Shown: in pieces, positions 9,006 through 18,218 of the stretch | How the letters are laid out: every line of letters begins with the position of its first letter | How positions within the stretch are numbered: position 1 is the first letter of the stretch | Assembly (NCBI GenBank): GCA_964531385.1 | Contig: CAZHGC010000011.1 | Coordinates: 1 to 64,000, forward strand | DNA from: MGBC114079 sp964531385 | GTDB taxonomy: Bacteria; Bacillota; Clostridia; Lachnospirales; CAG-274 | Direction: 5' to 3' | DNA: 64,000 nt | Made by a program: the position numbers and the translations under genes | Notes under the pieces: generated by a model | Databases searched by the model: none | Seen by the model: only the letters and a program-made list of their open reading frames with translations | What the model was told of the DNA's origin: nothing

Positions 9006-9656
9006 ATGTTAAAAACTTTTAAAACGGTTAATCAGGCGGCGAATGCTGAAATTATTGAAAAAAAATCTCGATTTATTGCTCATGTTAAGCCTATTTCTTC
9101 GGAGGAGGAGGCACAGGCTTTTGTTGCGGAAATTAAAAAAAAGCATTGGGACGCAACACACAATGTTTTTGCTTATCAATTTGGCGAAAGAAACGAAGTT
9201 CAGCGACAGAGCGATGACGGAGAACCGAGCGGAACGGCAGGACTTCCTGTTTTGGACGTTTTGAGAGGGGAAGACATTAAGAACACTGTTATTGTTGTTA
9301 CAAGATATTTTGGCGGAACGCTACTTGGAACGGGCGGGCTTGTTCGAGCATATGGAAAGGCTGCCAAAGAGGGTGTTCTTGCCGCAAAAATAATTGAAAA
9401 AATTTTATACAAATATATTTTTGTTACTGTTGATTACAATTTTTCTGGAAAGGTTCAATATGAGACTTTACAAATGGGGCACATAATTTATGACACTGAA
9501 TATACAGATAAAGTTAAATTTACTGTTCTTTGCGAGTTTGACCTTGCGGAGGGATTTATAAAACATATGACGGATATATCGGGCGGACAGGCAGTTATTG
9601 AGGACGGCGGAGACGGTTTTGGAAAATGGATTGACGGCGAGCTTACTATGGTTTAG
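9006..9656 (+). CDS. YigZ/IMPACT family protein
   Basis: 216 residues of the YigZ/IMPACT family. The signature DDGEPSGTAG lies near residues 71-80, followed by LGTGGLVRAYGKAAKEG. The N-terminal domain matches the UPF0029 fold and the C-terminal ~65 residues match the small ferredoxin-like second domain. Eukaryotic IMPACT binds Gcn1; the bacterial role is not settled, and a contact with translation is an inference. The ATG has AGAGGTG 6 bases upstream. It follows CvpA by about 40 bases. Confidence 0.9.
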   Translation: MLKTFKTVNQAANAEIIEKKSRFIAHVKPISSEEEAQAFVAEIKKKHWDATHNVFAYQFGERNEVQRQSDDGEPSGTAGLPVLDVLRGEDIKNTVIVVTRYFGGTLLGTGGLVRAYGKAAKEGVLAAKIIEKILYKYIFVTVDYNFSGKVQYETLQMGHIIYDTEYTDKVKFTVLCEFDLAEGFIKHMTDISGGQAVIEDGGDGFGKWIDGELTMV

Positions 9657-9802
9657 TATAATTTAAATTTTTCAATAATTGTTTTGGCTTTGCAAAAAGT
9701 CTTGTAATATGGCTTGTTGTGTGATAGAATAAATTAGATGAGAACGGTTATTTTTGCCGTTTTTTTGAGAAATTGTTTAGAGAAATACGGAGGGTTATTA
9801 AA

Positions 9803-10528
9803 ATGTCAGGACATTCCAAATTTGCGAATATTAAACATAAAAAAGAAAAAAATGATGCTGCAAGAGGCAAAATTTTTACTATTTTGGGAAGAGAGCTTGC
9901 TGTTGCGGTTAAGGCAGGCGGGCCGGACCCTGCAAACAATTCACGTCTTCGTGATGCAATTGCAAAAGCTAAGAGCAACAATATGCCGAACGACACAATT
10001 GACAGAAGCATTAAAAAGGCTGCCGGAAACCTTGACGGAGTTAATTATGAGGCGATAACATACGAGGGATATGGCCCGAAAGGCGTTGCTGTTATTGTTG
10101 AAACTTTGACAGACAACAAAAATCGTTCTGCTGCAAACGTTAGAAGTGCCTTTACAAAAGGCGGTGGAAATATGGGAACTACCGGTTGTGTTAGTTTTAT
10201 GTTTGACGAAAAAGGTCAAATTATGATTGAAAAAGACGATGACATTGATTTTGAAACTGTTGAAATGACAGCAATTGAGGCCGGTGCTGAGGATATTAAC
10301 GAAGAAGAAGAGGGATATGAGATTATTACTGCTCCTGAAGATTTTTCGGCTGTTAGAGAGGCATTGGAGGCTGCCGGAATTCCTATGGCAGAGGCTTCTG
10401 TTACTATGCTTCCGCAAACATATACAGAGCTTACAGACGACGATGATATTAAGAAAATGAATCGTTTGTTGGAGCTTTTGGACGATGATGATGATGTTAA
10501 AAACGTTTATCATAACTGGGACGAATAA
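9803..10528 (+). CDS. yebC: YebC/PmpR family protein
   Basis: 241 residues starting MSGHSKFANIKHKKEKND, the invariant opening of the YebC family. The ATG at 9803 has GGAGGG 7 bases upstream; the longer frame from 9773 is not used. Family members have been described as transcription regulators, and more recently one paralogue group as a translation factor that relieves stalling on proline stretches; which applies here cannot be read from sequence. The C-terminus is acidic. A strong terminator follows. Confidence 0.95.
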   Translation: MSGHSKFANIKHKKEKNDAARGKIFTILGRELAVAVKAGGPDPANNSRLRDAIAKAKSNNMPNDTIDRSIKKAAGNLDGVNYEAITYEGYGPKGVAVIVETLTDNKNRSAANVRSAFTKGGGNMGTTGCVSFMFDEKGQIMIEKDDDIDFETVEMTAIEAGAEDINEEEEGYEIITAPEDFSAVREALEAAGIPMAEASVTMLPQTYTELTDDDDIKKMNRLLELLDDDDDVKNVYHNWDE

Positions 10529-10547
10529 TTATAGTTTTTGATAATTT

Positions 10548-10581
10548 GACCTGACAAGGCGAGCTTGTTGGGTCTTTTTTT
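10548..10581 (+). terminator. Intrinsic terminator after yebC
   Basis: GACC-tga-CAAG ... CTTG-ttg-GGTC followed by seven T residues. It sits 20 bases after the yebC stop. Confidence 0.8.
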
Positions 10582-10609
10582 GTATTTTAGTTTTATGATT
10601 TGAAATTTG

Positions 10610-10652
10610 TTGACACAAAAAAGGCTGTCGGTTCAAGCTGACAGCTTTTTTG
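10610..10652. terminator. Second hairpin between convergent genes
   Basis: AAAAAAGGCTGTC pairs with GACAGCTTTTTT (arms about 10617-10629 and 10640-10651). A-runs and T-runs on both sides make it a likely bidirectional terminator for yebC and for the minus-strand operon that ends at 10683. Confidence 0.7.
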
Positions 10653-10682
10653 TTTGCCCCAATTTTGGTGAGATTGAATTTA

Positions 10683-11195
10683 TTATTGTTTTTTTCGTCT
10701 TATTGCAAAGCTGACTTCTTTAGTTATTTTATAAAAAATCATATTAAAAATCATCAGCACGAACATTACCAAAAAGATAGAAAAGAAAAATCCCCAATTA
10801 AATGAATTTTGAACATTTGAATTCAAAAGAAAGATAAATGATATAATTGTGCAAAGAAGCATAACTCCTATGAAAGCCCAATGTTTATATGCGGCTGTTG
10901 ATTTTTTGCCGATTTTTCGACAAAGCAAATATATCAGCAACGGAATTGCGAGAATGAGCACCGCAACGAACGTTCCGTTTATATTGAACACATTTACCAC
11001 ATCGAAATATTTTACAAAATCGAACAGGAGCACAAAGAGGAGAACATAAAAAATTGATGTTCCGATTATTGGAATTAGAAGTTCGGTCATTTCACGTTTT
11101 AATTTTATCATTTTTGCACCAAAGCACATTAATATTACGGCAACCAACGAAACAATTCCGCTTATAATGAAGCCTTGAATTATATTGCTTAGCAT
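10683..11195 (-). CDS. Small polytopic membrane protein, unknown function
   Basis: About 170 residues from the ATG at 11195; a TTG two codons upstream (11201) sits closer to the GGAGGTG site and is equally possible. The longer frame to 11297 lies before that site and is rejected. The protein has five hydrophobic segments: N-terminal, then about residues 48-68, 82-100, 113-133 and 140-160, with a basic C-terminal tail. I do not recognise a family. It is the last gene of a minus-strand set after asnB and the HIT gene, with 116 bases to the latter. Confidence 0.6.
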   Translation of the reverse strand: MLSNIIQGFIISGIVSLVAVILMCFGAKMIKLKREMTELLIPIIGTSIFYVLLFVLLFDFVKYFDVVNVFNINGTFVAVLILAIPLLIYLLCRKIGKKSTAAYKHWAFIGVMLLCTIISFIFLLNSNVQNSFNWGFFFSIFLVMFVLMIFNMIFYKITKEVSFAIRRKKQ

Positions 11196-11311
11196 TATCA
11201 AAAAAACACCTCCTACAATTTTTATTTTTGGTAATGTAATTGGTTTTGCGGTTTTGAAACAACGTTGAGAGATGTTATTTCGAGCCGATTTTATCAAATA
11301 TGCGAGATTGA

Positions 11312-11725
11312 TTATTTTATTGAACTTGAAAGAAGTTCTTTTATTTTTGACATTTCGTCATCACTTATTTTAACGGTTTCGGATTTTATTGTTACTTTGT
11401 CATTTTCTTTTCGAGGGATTATATGGATATGGAAATGGTTTACGGTTTGACCCGCAACTTCTCCGTTATTTTGGAGAATGTTTACACCTTTTGCGGTATT
11501 TGTTGTTTTAACTGCTTCGGCAACTTTTTTTGCAATTCCGAATGCTTCTTTTGTCATATCTTCGGGCATTTCAAAGATATTTTCGGAATGGAACTTTGGA
11601 ATTACAAGGCAATGCCCCAAATTTGCGGGGCTTATATCCAAAATTACTCTGAAATTTTCATTTTCGTATACTGTGTTTGACGGGATTTCTCCATTTGCTA
11701 TTTTACAAAAAATGCAATCACTCAT
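11312..11725 (-). CDS. HIT family nucleotide hydrolase (HinT-like)
   Basis: 137 residues. The histidine triad HFHIHIIPR lies near residues 97-105, the CxxC pair CIFCKI is at residues 4-9, and the usual GHCLVIPK motif follows near 38. HinT-like enzymes hydrolyse purine nucleoside phosphoramidates and related adenylates in the cytoplasm. The ATG has AGGAGG 7 bases upstream. It starts 43 bases after the asnB stop, so co-transcription with asnB is likely. Confidence 0.93.
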   Translation of the reverse strand: MSDCIFCKIANGEIPSNTVYENENFRVILDISPANLGHCLVIPKFHSENIFEMPEDMTKEAFGIAKKVAEAVKTTNTAKGVNILQNNGEVAGQTVNHFHIHIIPRKENDKVTIKSETVKISDDEMSKIKELLSSSIK

Positions 11726-11768
11726 TTTTGTACCTCCTGAGTTTTATTTTAGTATTGATATTTATTGA

Positions 11769-13601
11769 TTAAACTGTTTCGAAAAACTGCTTATGCCAAA
11801 CAAGGAACATATATATTGTCCAAATTTTTCGACTGAAGTCACCTTTTCCGGCTTTATGCTTGTCCAAAAGTTCAATTATTTTTTCGGAATTGAAATATTT
11901 TTTTGCGGAATTTGACGAGAACGCTTCTTTAACTATGTTATAGTATTTATCTTCTTTAAGCCAAATTCTTATTGGAACGGGGAAACCGAGCTTCTTTTTT
12001 GACGCAACGGCTTCGGGAAGCCTATCTTTTGCGGCAAGTCGGAACGCATATTTTGTTGAAACTCTGTTTACACGAAAATCTGGACGAATTTTTGATGCAA
12101 CTTTGAAAACTTCTCTATCCAAAAAAGGAACACGGACTTCGAGAGAGTTTGCCATACTCATTTTATCTGCTTTTAACAAAATATCGCCGATTAACCAAAA
12201 GTTCATATCTATGAACTGCATTTTTGTAACATCATCTTGGTCTTGAACCTGCTCATAGAATGGTTTTGTTAATTCTTTTGGGTCGAACTTTCCAGACGGA
12301 TTTTTTAAAATTTGTTCTCTTTCTTCTTTTGAAAACATATAGGCATTTCCGATGAATCTTTCTTCAACATCTTTTGATGCACGTATGAAGAAATTTTTGC
12401 CTTTGAAAGAGAACGGAATTAATTTTACGCAAAAAGCGAAAAATTTTCTGATGAATTTTGGAAGACAAGTTACAAGGGATATATCCATTGGTTCTTTATA
12501 GATATTATATCCGCCGAAAAATTCATCGGCACCCTCACCCGAAAGGGCAACTTTTACATGACTGCTTGCAAGCTTGCTTACAAAATAGAGTGCAACGGCG
12601 GAAGGGTCTGCCAAAGGCTCGTCCATATGATATTGAACTTTTGAGAGGCTGTTCCAATATTCATCGGTTGTTATTGTTTTGTTATAATTATCTATTCCAA
12701 CTTTTTCGGAAAGATTTTTTGCGTAATCGATTTCGTTATATTTTTCATAATCGAACCCGACTGTGAAAGTTTTATCACCGTTGAAAGATGCGGCAACATA
12801 GCTTGAATCGACTCCGCTTGAGAGGAACGAACCAACTTCAACGTCACTTATTTTATGTGCTTCGATTGAATTTTGGAGAATGTTATCGACATCGGTTACA
12901 ACTTGATGAAGGCTTTTTTTGTAGTCACCCTTTTCAAAAAGAGGGTTGAAATATCGTTTGACTTCGATTTTTCCGTTTTTATAGGTTAGAAAATGCCCCG
13001 GCATAAGCTTGAAAACGCCTTTGAAGAACGTTTCTTCCAAAACAGAGTATTGGAAAGTTAAATAATTTTCGAGAGCGGTTTCGTTTACTTCTTTTTTGAA
13101 TTCGGGATATTCCAAAAAGCTTTTTATTTCCGAGCCAAAGAGCAAATTTCCGTTTACATTTGAATAATAGAAAGGTTTTATTCCGAAAAAATCTCTTGCA
13201 GCAAAGAGAGAGTTATTTTTAAAATCATAGATTGCAAAAGCGAACATACCACGCAAATAGTCTAACATTTTTTCTTTTTTTTCTTCATAGAGATGTACAA
13301 GAACTTCTGTATCGGAATGAGTTTTAAAAACGTGACCTTTTGCAATTAGGGCATTACGCAAATCTTGATAATTGTATATTTCGCCGTTGAAAACGAGGAC
13401 AAGGGATTTATCTTCGTTATACATTGGCTGGGAGCCATCGGCGAGGTCTATTATACTTAGCCTGCGAAAGCCCATTGTTATTTTCTCATCGCTGTGGACG
13501 CCGGCACTGTCGGGACCTCTGTGAACAATTCTATCCATCATTTTTTTTATTATATTTTCTCTATCTTTTATGTTTCCGGTAAATCCACAGAAACCACACA
13601 T
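11769..13601 (-). CDS. asnB: Asparagine synthetase, glutamine-hydrolysing
   Basis: Makes asparagine from aspartate, glutamine and ATP. From the ATG at 13601 the protein has 610 residues and starts MCGFCG, so Cys2 is the glutaminase nucleophile after Met removal. The N-terminal Ntn amidotransferase domain shows RRLSIIDL and NGEIYN; the synthetase domain carries the ATP pyrophosphatase motif SSGVDSS at residues 261-267 and the GEGADEFFGGY segment. The upstream GGAGG is 7 bases before ATG. The open frame runs 103 codons further upstream through a repeat region; that part is rejected because it lacks the catalytic start and holds repeat sequence. Confidence 0.96.
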   Translation of the reverse strand: MCGFCGFTGNIKDRENIIKKMMDRIVHRGPDSAGVHSDEKITMGFRRLSIIDLADGSQPMYNEDKSLVLVFNGEIYNYQDLRNALIAKGHVFKTHSDTEVLVHLYEEKKEKMLDYLRGMFAFAIYDFKNNSLFAARDFFGIKPFYYSNVNGNLLFGSEIKSFLEYPEFKKEVNETALENYLTFQYSVLEETFFKGVFKLMPGHFLTYKNGKIEVKRYFNPLFEKGDYKKSLHQVVTDVDNILQNSIEAHKISDVEVGSFLSSGVDSSYVAASFNGDKTFTVGFDYEKYNEIDYAKNLSEKVGIDNYNKTITTDEYWNSLSKVQYHMDEPLADPSAVALYFVSKLASSHVKVALSGEGADEFFGGYNIYKEPMDISLVTCLPKFIRKFFAFCVKLIPFSFKGKNFFIRASKDVEERFIGNAYMFSKEEREQILKNPSGKFDPKELTKPFYEQVQDQDDVTKMQFIDMNFWLIGDILLKADKMSMANSLEVRVPFLDREVFKVASKIRPDFRVNRVSTKYAFRLAAKDRLPEAVASKKKLGFPVPIRIWLKEDKYYNIVKEAFSSNSAKKYFNSEKIIELLDKHKAGKGDFSRKIWTIYMFLVWHKQFFETV

Positions 13602-13944
13602 AGCAAAACCTCCGAATAATTTATTATTATATTTAACTTTATCACATTTACAAAAATAATTCAATATTTCTTTCGAAGAAATGCAAGCATTTCTTTGAGG
13701 GGGAGAAGAGGAAAAAACTTTTTTTTCGAACAAGGCTTTCAGCACTTGAAAGGGGGGCTTCTTGGGCGGGCAAAGATAGCTCTGCGGAAAGAGGAGGGAG
13801 CGAGGCTGAGGAGGATTTGGGGAAATGGTTTGGGGGGAGGGGGAAAGGAAGAGAAGAACGAGGGAAAGAGAGGTTGAACAAGAGGAAAAAATATATTTGT
13901 TAATTTGCACAAAAAAATGGTTGAAAATATGTGATAATTTACGA

Positions 13945-13973
13945 TTGACATTATTTTAAATGAATTGTATGAT
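13945..13973 (+). promoter_or_regulatory. Sigma-A promoter of the LacI-type regulator
   Basis: TTGACA (13945-13950), a 17-base spacer and TATGAT (13968-13973). One mismatch from consensus. The predicted start falls near 13980, just before the operator. Confidence 0.8.
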
Positions 13974-13985
13974 TAAATCAATAAA

Positions 13986-13997
13986 TGGAAACGTTTC
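13986..13997. promoter_or_regulatory. Putative LacI-type operator 1
   Basis: TGGAAACGTTTC, containing the perfect 10-bp palindrome GAAACGTTTC at 13988-13997, with the central CG typical of LacI/GalR sites. It lies about 7 bases after the predicted transcription start, where a bound repressor would block initiation or clearance. An identical site precedes the first GH95 gene. Confidence 0.75.
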
Positions 13998-14038
13998 TAA
14001 AAACAAAATGACGAAGCGTTTTGAAGGTGGTGTTTTTA

Positions 14039-14974
14039 TTGGTAACGATAAAGGACGTTGCCAAAGAGGCAGGGGTTGGCGTTGGAACGGTTTCACGTTA
14101 TATTAATGGAGACAACAGCGTTAAGAGCAAAAATAAAATTTTAATTGATGATGCAATAAAACGTCTTGGATATGAAGTTAATTCCATTGCAAGAAGTATG
14201 AAAACTCAAAAAACTATGACCATTGGCGTTGTTGTTCACAGCCTTACAAATATGTTCAGTATGAAAGTAATCGAGAACATTGAAAAAGTTGTTGGAAGAT
14301 GTGGTTACAGCGTTATTATTGCAGGTTGTGGAGGAAAAGAAGAAATTCAATGTGAAAAGCTTATTGAATTTAAAAAAAGGAGAGTTGACGGAATTGTTAT
14401 TTTGCCTGTTGGGCAAGATGCAAAGCGGGTTAGAGACATTGTTGGAAGCACTCCTTGCATTATTGTTGACCGACTTCTTGACGAAAATATTTTTGATTCG
14501 GTTACGGTTGACAACGAAACTATGGTTTATGAAAAAATGTGTGAAATTATTAAGCTTGGTTTTAAAAACATTGGAATTATTGAAGGGCCGAAAAATATTT
14601 CAAATGCAAACGAAAGAAAAAGCGGATTTTTTAAGGCTTTGAAAAAATACAATATGGATTGTTGTTTTTCAACGATTGCCGATTATGATATTGACAGCGG
14701 ATTTGATGCAATGAAAGAAGTTATGAAAACAAATTGCGATTGTGTTTTTGTTTCGAACAAAGAGCAATTTATTGGTGCTTTGAGAGCGAACGGAACAGAC
14801 AACGGAATTTACATTGTTGGATTTGATGAAATTGAACTTCCTTGGCTTTTGGACAAAGCTTGTTCATCAATTCCCCAACCTATTGAGAAAATTGGAAAGA
14901 CGGCTGCTGAGCTTTTAATTGAAAGAATTTCAAACCCTGATATGAGCGTTAAAAACGTTGTTATAAGGGATTGA
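14039..14974 (+). CDS. LacI/GalR family transcription regulator
   Basis: 311 residues. The N-terminal helix-turn-helix begins VTIKDVAKEAG and reads on through VGTVSRYIN and LGYEVNSIARSMK, the classic LacI DNA-binding domain plus hinge. Residues ~60-311 are a periplasmic-binding-protein-like sugar-sensing domain with the usual TIGVVVHSLTNMF start. I place the start at the TTG at 14039, six bases after AAGGTGGTG, because the frame beginning at 14021 overlaps that site. It precedes two GH95 genes and a pectinesterase and is very likely their local repressor, released by a sugar from the substrate. Self-control is suggested by the operator in its own promoter. Confidence 0.92.
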   Translation: MVTIKDVAKEAGVGVGTVSRYINGDNSVKSKNKILIDDAIKRLGYEVNSIARSMKTQKTMTIGVVVHSLTNMFSMKVIENIEKVVGRCGYSVIIAGCGGKEEIQCEKLIEFKKRRVDGIVILPVGQDAKRVRDIVGSTPCIIVDRLLDENIFDSVTVDNETMVYEKMCEIIKLGFKNIGIIEGPKNISNANERKSGFFKALKKYNMDCCFSTIADYDIDSGFDAMKEVMKTNCDCVFVSNKEQFIGALRANGTDNGIYIVGFDEIELPWLLDKACSSIPQPIEKIGKTAAELLIERISNPDMSVKNVVIRD

Positions 14975-15010
14975 CAGCGGTTTTGAATTTATTTTTTCAA
15001 AATTTAAACA

Positions 15011-15068
15011 GCACAAAGACGGAGGAAAATTATTATTTGATTATAGTTTTTTTTCAAAGACTTTGTGC
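15011..15068. other. Inverted repeat between regulator and GH95 operon
   Basis: GCACAAAG (15011-15018) pairs with CTTTGTGC (15061-15068) across a 42-base loop that contains a T-run. It might end the regulator transcript or be part of control; not resolved. Confidence 0.4.
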
Positions 15069-15085
15069 AATTATGTAAAATAAAA

Positions 15086-15097
15086 TGGAAACGTTTC
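15086..15097. promoter_or_regulatory. Putative LacI-type operator 2
   Basis: TGGAAACGTTTC with the palindrome GAAACGTTTC at 15088-15097, identical to operator 1. It ends 19 bases before the GH95 ATG. AT-rich -10 candidates (TAAAAT at about 15076 and 15081) lie just before it; no good -35 is visible. Confidence 0.72.
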
Positions 15098-15116
15098 AAA
15101 AAAGGAGTTGGAGCTT

Positions 15117-18110
15117 ATGAAGAAAAAATTATTTGGATTGGCGGTGATTTTTTTGAGTTTTACGGTTTTTTGCTCGAATTTGGCTTTTGCAAAAGGCGAA
15201 ACGAAGAATTTTAAAAGTTTTGATGCGGAGACGGTTATTTATTTTAACGAACCTCTTGAAGAGGGATTTTGGAAATTAAACCTGAACATTGACAGAAAAG
15301 AAATTTACAAGGACAAAGACGGGAATACAATTCAGAACCCTTACAAAGAAGAAAAAGAGGGTAATGTTTTTAACAATTCGGAATATTACGAATATCTTTG
15401 GACAAAGGGGCTTCCGATTGGAAACGGCAGACTTGGTGCGGTTGTTATGGGAGCGATTGACAAAGAAGTTATACAAATTAATGAGGACACAGTTTGGACA
15501 GGGTCTCCTTATGTTGATGAAAACGGAGAAATTACCGGCGGTTCGAGAAAAGACGGCTGGAAGGCATATAGAGGAGAAAACGAAGACGGAAGCCCAGCGG
15601 ACATTGGAACGAAAGAGGGAACGGTTTCGTATGAATCCTTGAACATTGACAACACACCGTCTTTAAAATTTGAAGAGGGAAACGAAGAAAGCGTTAAAAA
15701 TTTTGAGGAAAAGGCAAGAGATGCTGTTGAATACAGAAAAAACCTCGATTGTCTTGTTGAAAAAAAATTTTTGGGCGAACCGGTTAAACAAAAGGCTTAT
15801 CAATCATTTGCCGAAGTTTATTTGGATTTTGGGCAAAAAAGAGAATTGGCGAAAAACTTTAACAAAAGGCTTGATATGAAAAATGCCGTTGTTGATGTTG
15901 AATATGACTATGACGGAACTCATTTTTCGAGAGAAAGTTTTGCAAGCTATCCCGATCAAGTTGTTGCAACGAAAGTTTTGGCAAGCAACGAGGGAGCGTT
16001 GAATTTTGATGCAGAGCTTCATACTTTCCACAACAGCGAAGGTTGCAACGTTTCTTGGAAAAAAATTTCCGAAAACGAAATTGCTGTTACGGCGAAAGTT
16101 TTGGACGGAACGAAAACGGGCGAAGTTGGAAACGAAAGCAAAATTAAATTTGAAGCAAGGCTTATTGTTTTTTCTGATGACGGAAAAGTTTCGGTTTCGG
16201 ACGACTGCAAATCTATCAATGTTTCGAAAGGAACGGAAGCTTATATTTATGTTGTTGGGGCAACAAATTTTGTTGATTTCCATACTCTTGACGACAAAAA
16301 GCCCGAAAGAGATTGCAAAAAATATTCAGAAAATGTTTCGGCAAAAACTTTTGACGATATGAAAGCGATTCACATTGCTGATTATTCGGCTTTGTTTACA
16401 AAATCAAATTTAACCGTTTCTAACAATTCGGACAGAGATTTTGGCACAATTCAGACACAGGAAAGAAGCCGTATTCCTCTTTTGGACGGAACAAGCGGTT
16501 ATAGCTTGGGAGACAAAAATTCAAAGCTTAAATCAACTTTTTCAGAGGGTGACAATTCGCTTGCGGTTCTTATTTTTAACTATGGCAAATATCTTATGAT
16601 TTCTGGCTCAAGAGAGGGCAGTCAGCCGTTAAATCTTCAAGGGATTTGGAATTCGACAAACAGCCCGTCATGGAACGGCAAATTTACTATAAACATTAAT
16701 ACGGAAATGAATTATTGGCTTGCTCAGGTTTTGAATTTGGGCGATTGCGAAAAAACGCTTTTGGAGACGGTTAAAGACCTTGCAAAATCGGGATATGCAA
16801 CAGCGAGAGAGCAATATGCGATTACTGATGATGACGGGGTTTATCAGCCGGGCGACCCTTGGGTTTTGCACCACAATTTTGATATTTGGAGAGGAACTCA
16901 GCCGATTGATAACGCAACGGCGGGCGTTTGGCCTGTTGGCGGAGCTTGGCTCATTGACCACATTTGGCAATATTATTTATTTAATAAAGACGAAGAATAT
17001 CTTGCCGAGTTTTATCCGATTATGAAAGGTTCTTGCAAGTTCTTCAGTGAATTTTTGGTTGTTGACCCGAAAACAGGTTATCTTGTTACGGCGGCATCAG
17101 TTTCTCCGGAACATGGTGGAATTCAGCCGGGGCCTGCGATGGATTGTCAGCTTATCAGAAATCTTTATAAAATAACTTTGGAAACAAGCGAAATTTTAAA
17201 CGACAAAGAAGATTTGGAACTTCTTTCAAAAATTTCCGACCAACTTAACGGAACAAACGGTTCGGCTATGATTGCTCCGAATTTGATTGACGAGAACGGA
17301 TTTATTGAAGAATGGACAAGGGGCGATGTTTCTTATGATTTACAAAAGAAAAAATCCGACAAACTTCCTTCTTGGACTTTGAATGAATATGCAAGAAATG
17401 ATGACGGTTCGTTTGTTTTGGACAAAGACGGCAACAAAGTTGTTTCGGCAACTTATGATATGAAATATCATGGGGCTGTTAATAACGACAGCCACAAACA
17501 TTGTTCTCATCTTTGGGAGCTTTTCCCCGGAACTAACCTTACGGCTTTTGGAAGCGGAGAAGACGAAAAGCTTTTTGAAGCTTTTAAGAAAACCGCAGAG
17601 GCAAAGGAAAAAGCCGGTCAGGGCTGGGGGCTTGCCTGGAGAACGAATTTGCGTGCAAGGGCTCTTGACGGCGAGGGTGCTTATGATATGGTTGAAACTC
17701 TTTTGACAACGAGACTTTCGCCGAATATGTTTGACCAACACCCGAATTTTCAAATTGACGGAAATTATGGAATTGCCACTGGAATTTCGGAAATGCTTTT
17801 GCAAAGCCACGACGGCGGAATTACTCTTTTGCCGGCTCTTCCGAAAGAATGGGCAAGCGGAAGTTTTGAGGGATTTAGAGCAAGGGGCAATTTTGAAGTT
17901 TCGGCAAAATGGGAAAACGGAATTTTGGAAAATGCCTCCGTCAAGTCTTTTGACGGCGGAAAAGTTGTTTTGAGGGCGAAAGGAATTAAGGACAAAGAAA
18001 TTATTAATTCGAAAGGAAACAAGGTTAAAATTGAAAGTTGTGAAAACATTAAAGGTTTTGACGTTGTTACCTTTAACTCTTCGGAGGGTGAAATTTATAC
18101 GATTTCTTAG
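15117..18110 (+). CDS. Secreted GH95 glycosidase (alpha-L-fucosidase/galactosidase family), copy 1
   Basis: 997 residues beginning with a typical signal peptide (MKKK, hydrophobic core, cleavage after about AFA at residue 26), so exported. The GH95 body shows LPIGNGRLGAVVMG with NEDTVWTGSPY in the N-terminal part. The residues matching the catalytic set of the Bifidobacterium 1,2-alpha-L-fucosidase are kept: Asn526 and Asn528 in NINTEMNYW, Glu665 in SPEHG and Asp881 in HPNFQIDGNYG. GH95 enzymes are inverting and remove terminal alpha-L-fucose or alpha-L-galactose; in this context pectic or hemicellulosic side chains are the likely target. The ATG at 15117 has AAAGGAG 9 bases upstream. First gene of the operon. 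Confidence 0.92.
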   Translation: MKKKLFGLAVIFLSFTVFCSNLAFAKGETKNFKSFDAETVIYFNEPLEEGFWKLNLNIDRKEIYKDKDGNTIQNPYKEEKEGNVFNNSEYYEYLWTKGLPIGNGRLGAVVMGAIDKEVIQINEDTVWTGSPYVDENGEITGGSRKDGWKAYRGENEDGSPADIGTKEGTVSYESLNIDNTPSLKFEEGNEESVKNFEEKARDAVEYRKNLDCLVEKKFLGEPVKQKAYQSFAEVYLDFGQKRELAKNFNKRLDMKNAVVDVEYDYDGTHFSRESFASYPDQVVATKVLASNEGALNFDAELHTFHNSEGCNVSWKKISENEIAVTAKVLDGTKTGEVGNESKIKFEARLIVFSDDGKVSVSDDCKSINVSKGTEAYIYVVGATNFVDFHTLDDKKPERDCKKYSENVSAKTFDDMKAIHIADYSALFTKSNLTVSNNSDRDFGTIQTQERSRIPLLDGTSGYSLGDKNSKLKSTFSEGDNSLAVLIFNYGKYLMISGSREGSQPLNLQGIWNSTNSPSWNGKFTININTEMNYWLAQVLNLGDCEKTLLETVKDLAKSGYATAREQYAITDDDGVYQPGDPWVLHHNFDIWRGTQPIDNATAGVWPVGGAWLIDHIWQYYLFNKDEEYLAEFYPIMKGSCKFFSEFLVVDPKTGYLVTAASVSPEHGGIQPGPAMDCQLIRNLYKITLETSEILNDKEDLELLSKISDQLNGTNGSAMIAPNLIDENGFIEEWTRGDVSYDLQKKKSDKLPSWTLNEYARNDDGSFVLDKDGNKVVSATYDMKYHGAVNNDSHKHCSHLWELFPGTNLTAFGSGEDEKLFEAFKKTAEAKEKAGQGWGLAWRTNLRARALDGEGAYDMVETLLTTRLSPNMFDQHPNFQIDGNYGIATGISEMLLQSHDGGITLLPALPKEWASGSFEGFRARGNFEVSAKWENGILENASVKSFDGGKVVLRAKGIKDKEIINSKGNKVKIESCENIKGFDVVTFNSSEGEIYTIS

Positions 18111-18218
18111 AGCTTTTTGGAAAATGGGAAAAAGGAAGTTTAAATTTATTTTTTGTTAAATTAAGGGATTAAGGACTGGACGGATTAGGGATTTAAATTT
18201 TAAAGGAGGATTTTATTT

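Larger units (their letters stand above)
13602..14038. other. Divergent region between asnB and the lacI-type gene
   Basis: Holds a fragment of the interspersed repeat (GGGCGGGCAAAG near 13764), a G-rich and GA-rich tract at about 13785-13880 with G-runs of 4 to 6, and the lacI promoter and operator. The G-runs near 13818-13842 might favour a folded G-rich strand, but four clean G-triplets with proper loops are not present. Confidence 0.6.

Noticed and set aside
13801..13880. G-quadruplex
   Set aside because: G-runs are long but four separate runs with valid loops are not clearly available.
13602..13910. N-terminal extension of asnB
   Set aside because: AsnB must begin with Met-Cys; the extension runs through repeat DNA, and the GGAGG site lies 7 bases before the ATG at 13601.
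13986..13997. CcpA (cre) site
   Set aside because: The palindrome resembles cre but lacks one conserved base, and the identical pair at the regulator and its neighbour fits the local LacI protein better. Not fully excluded.
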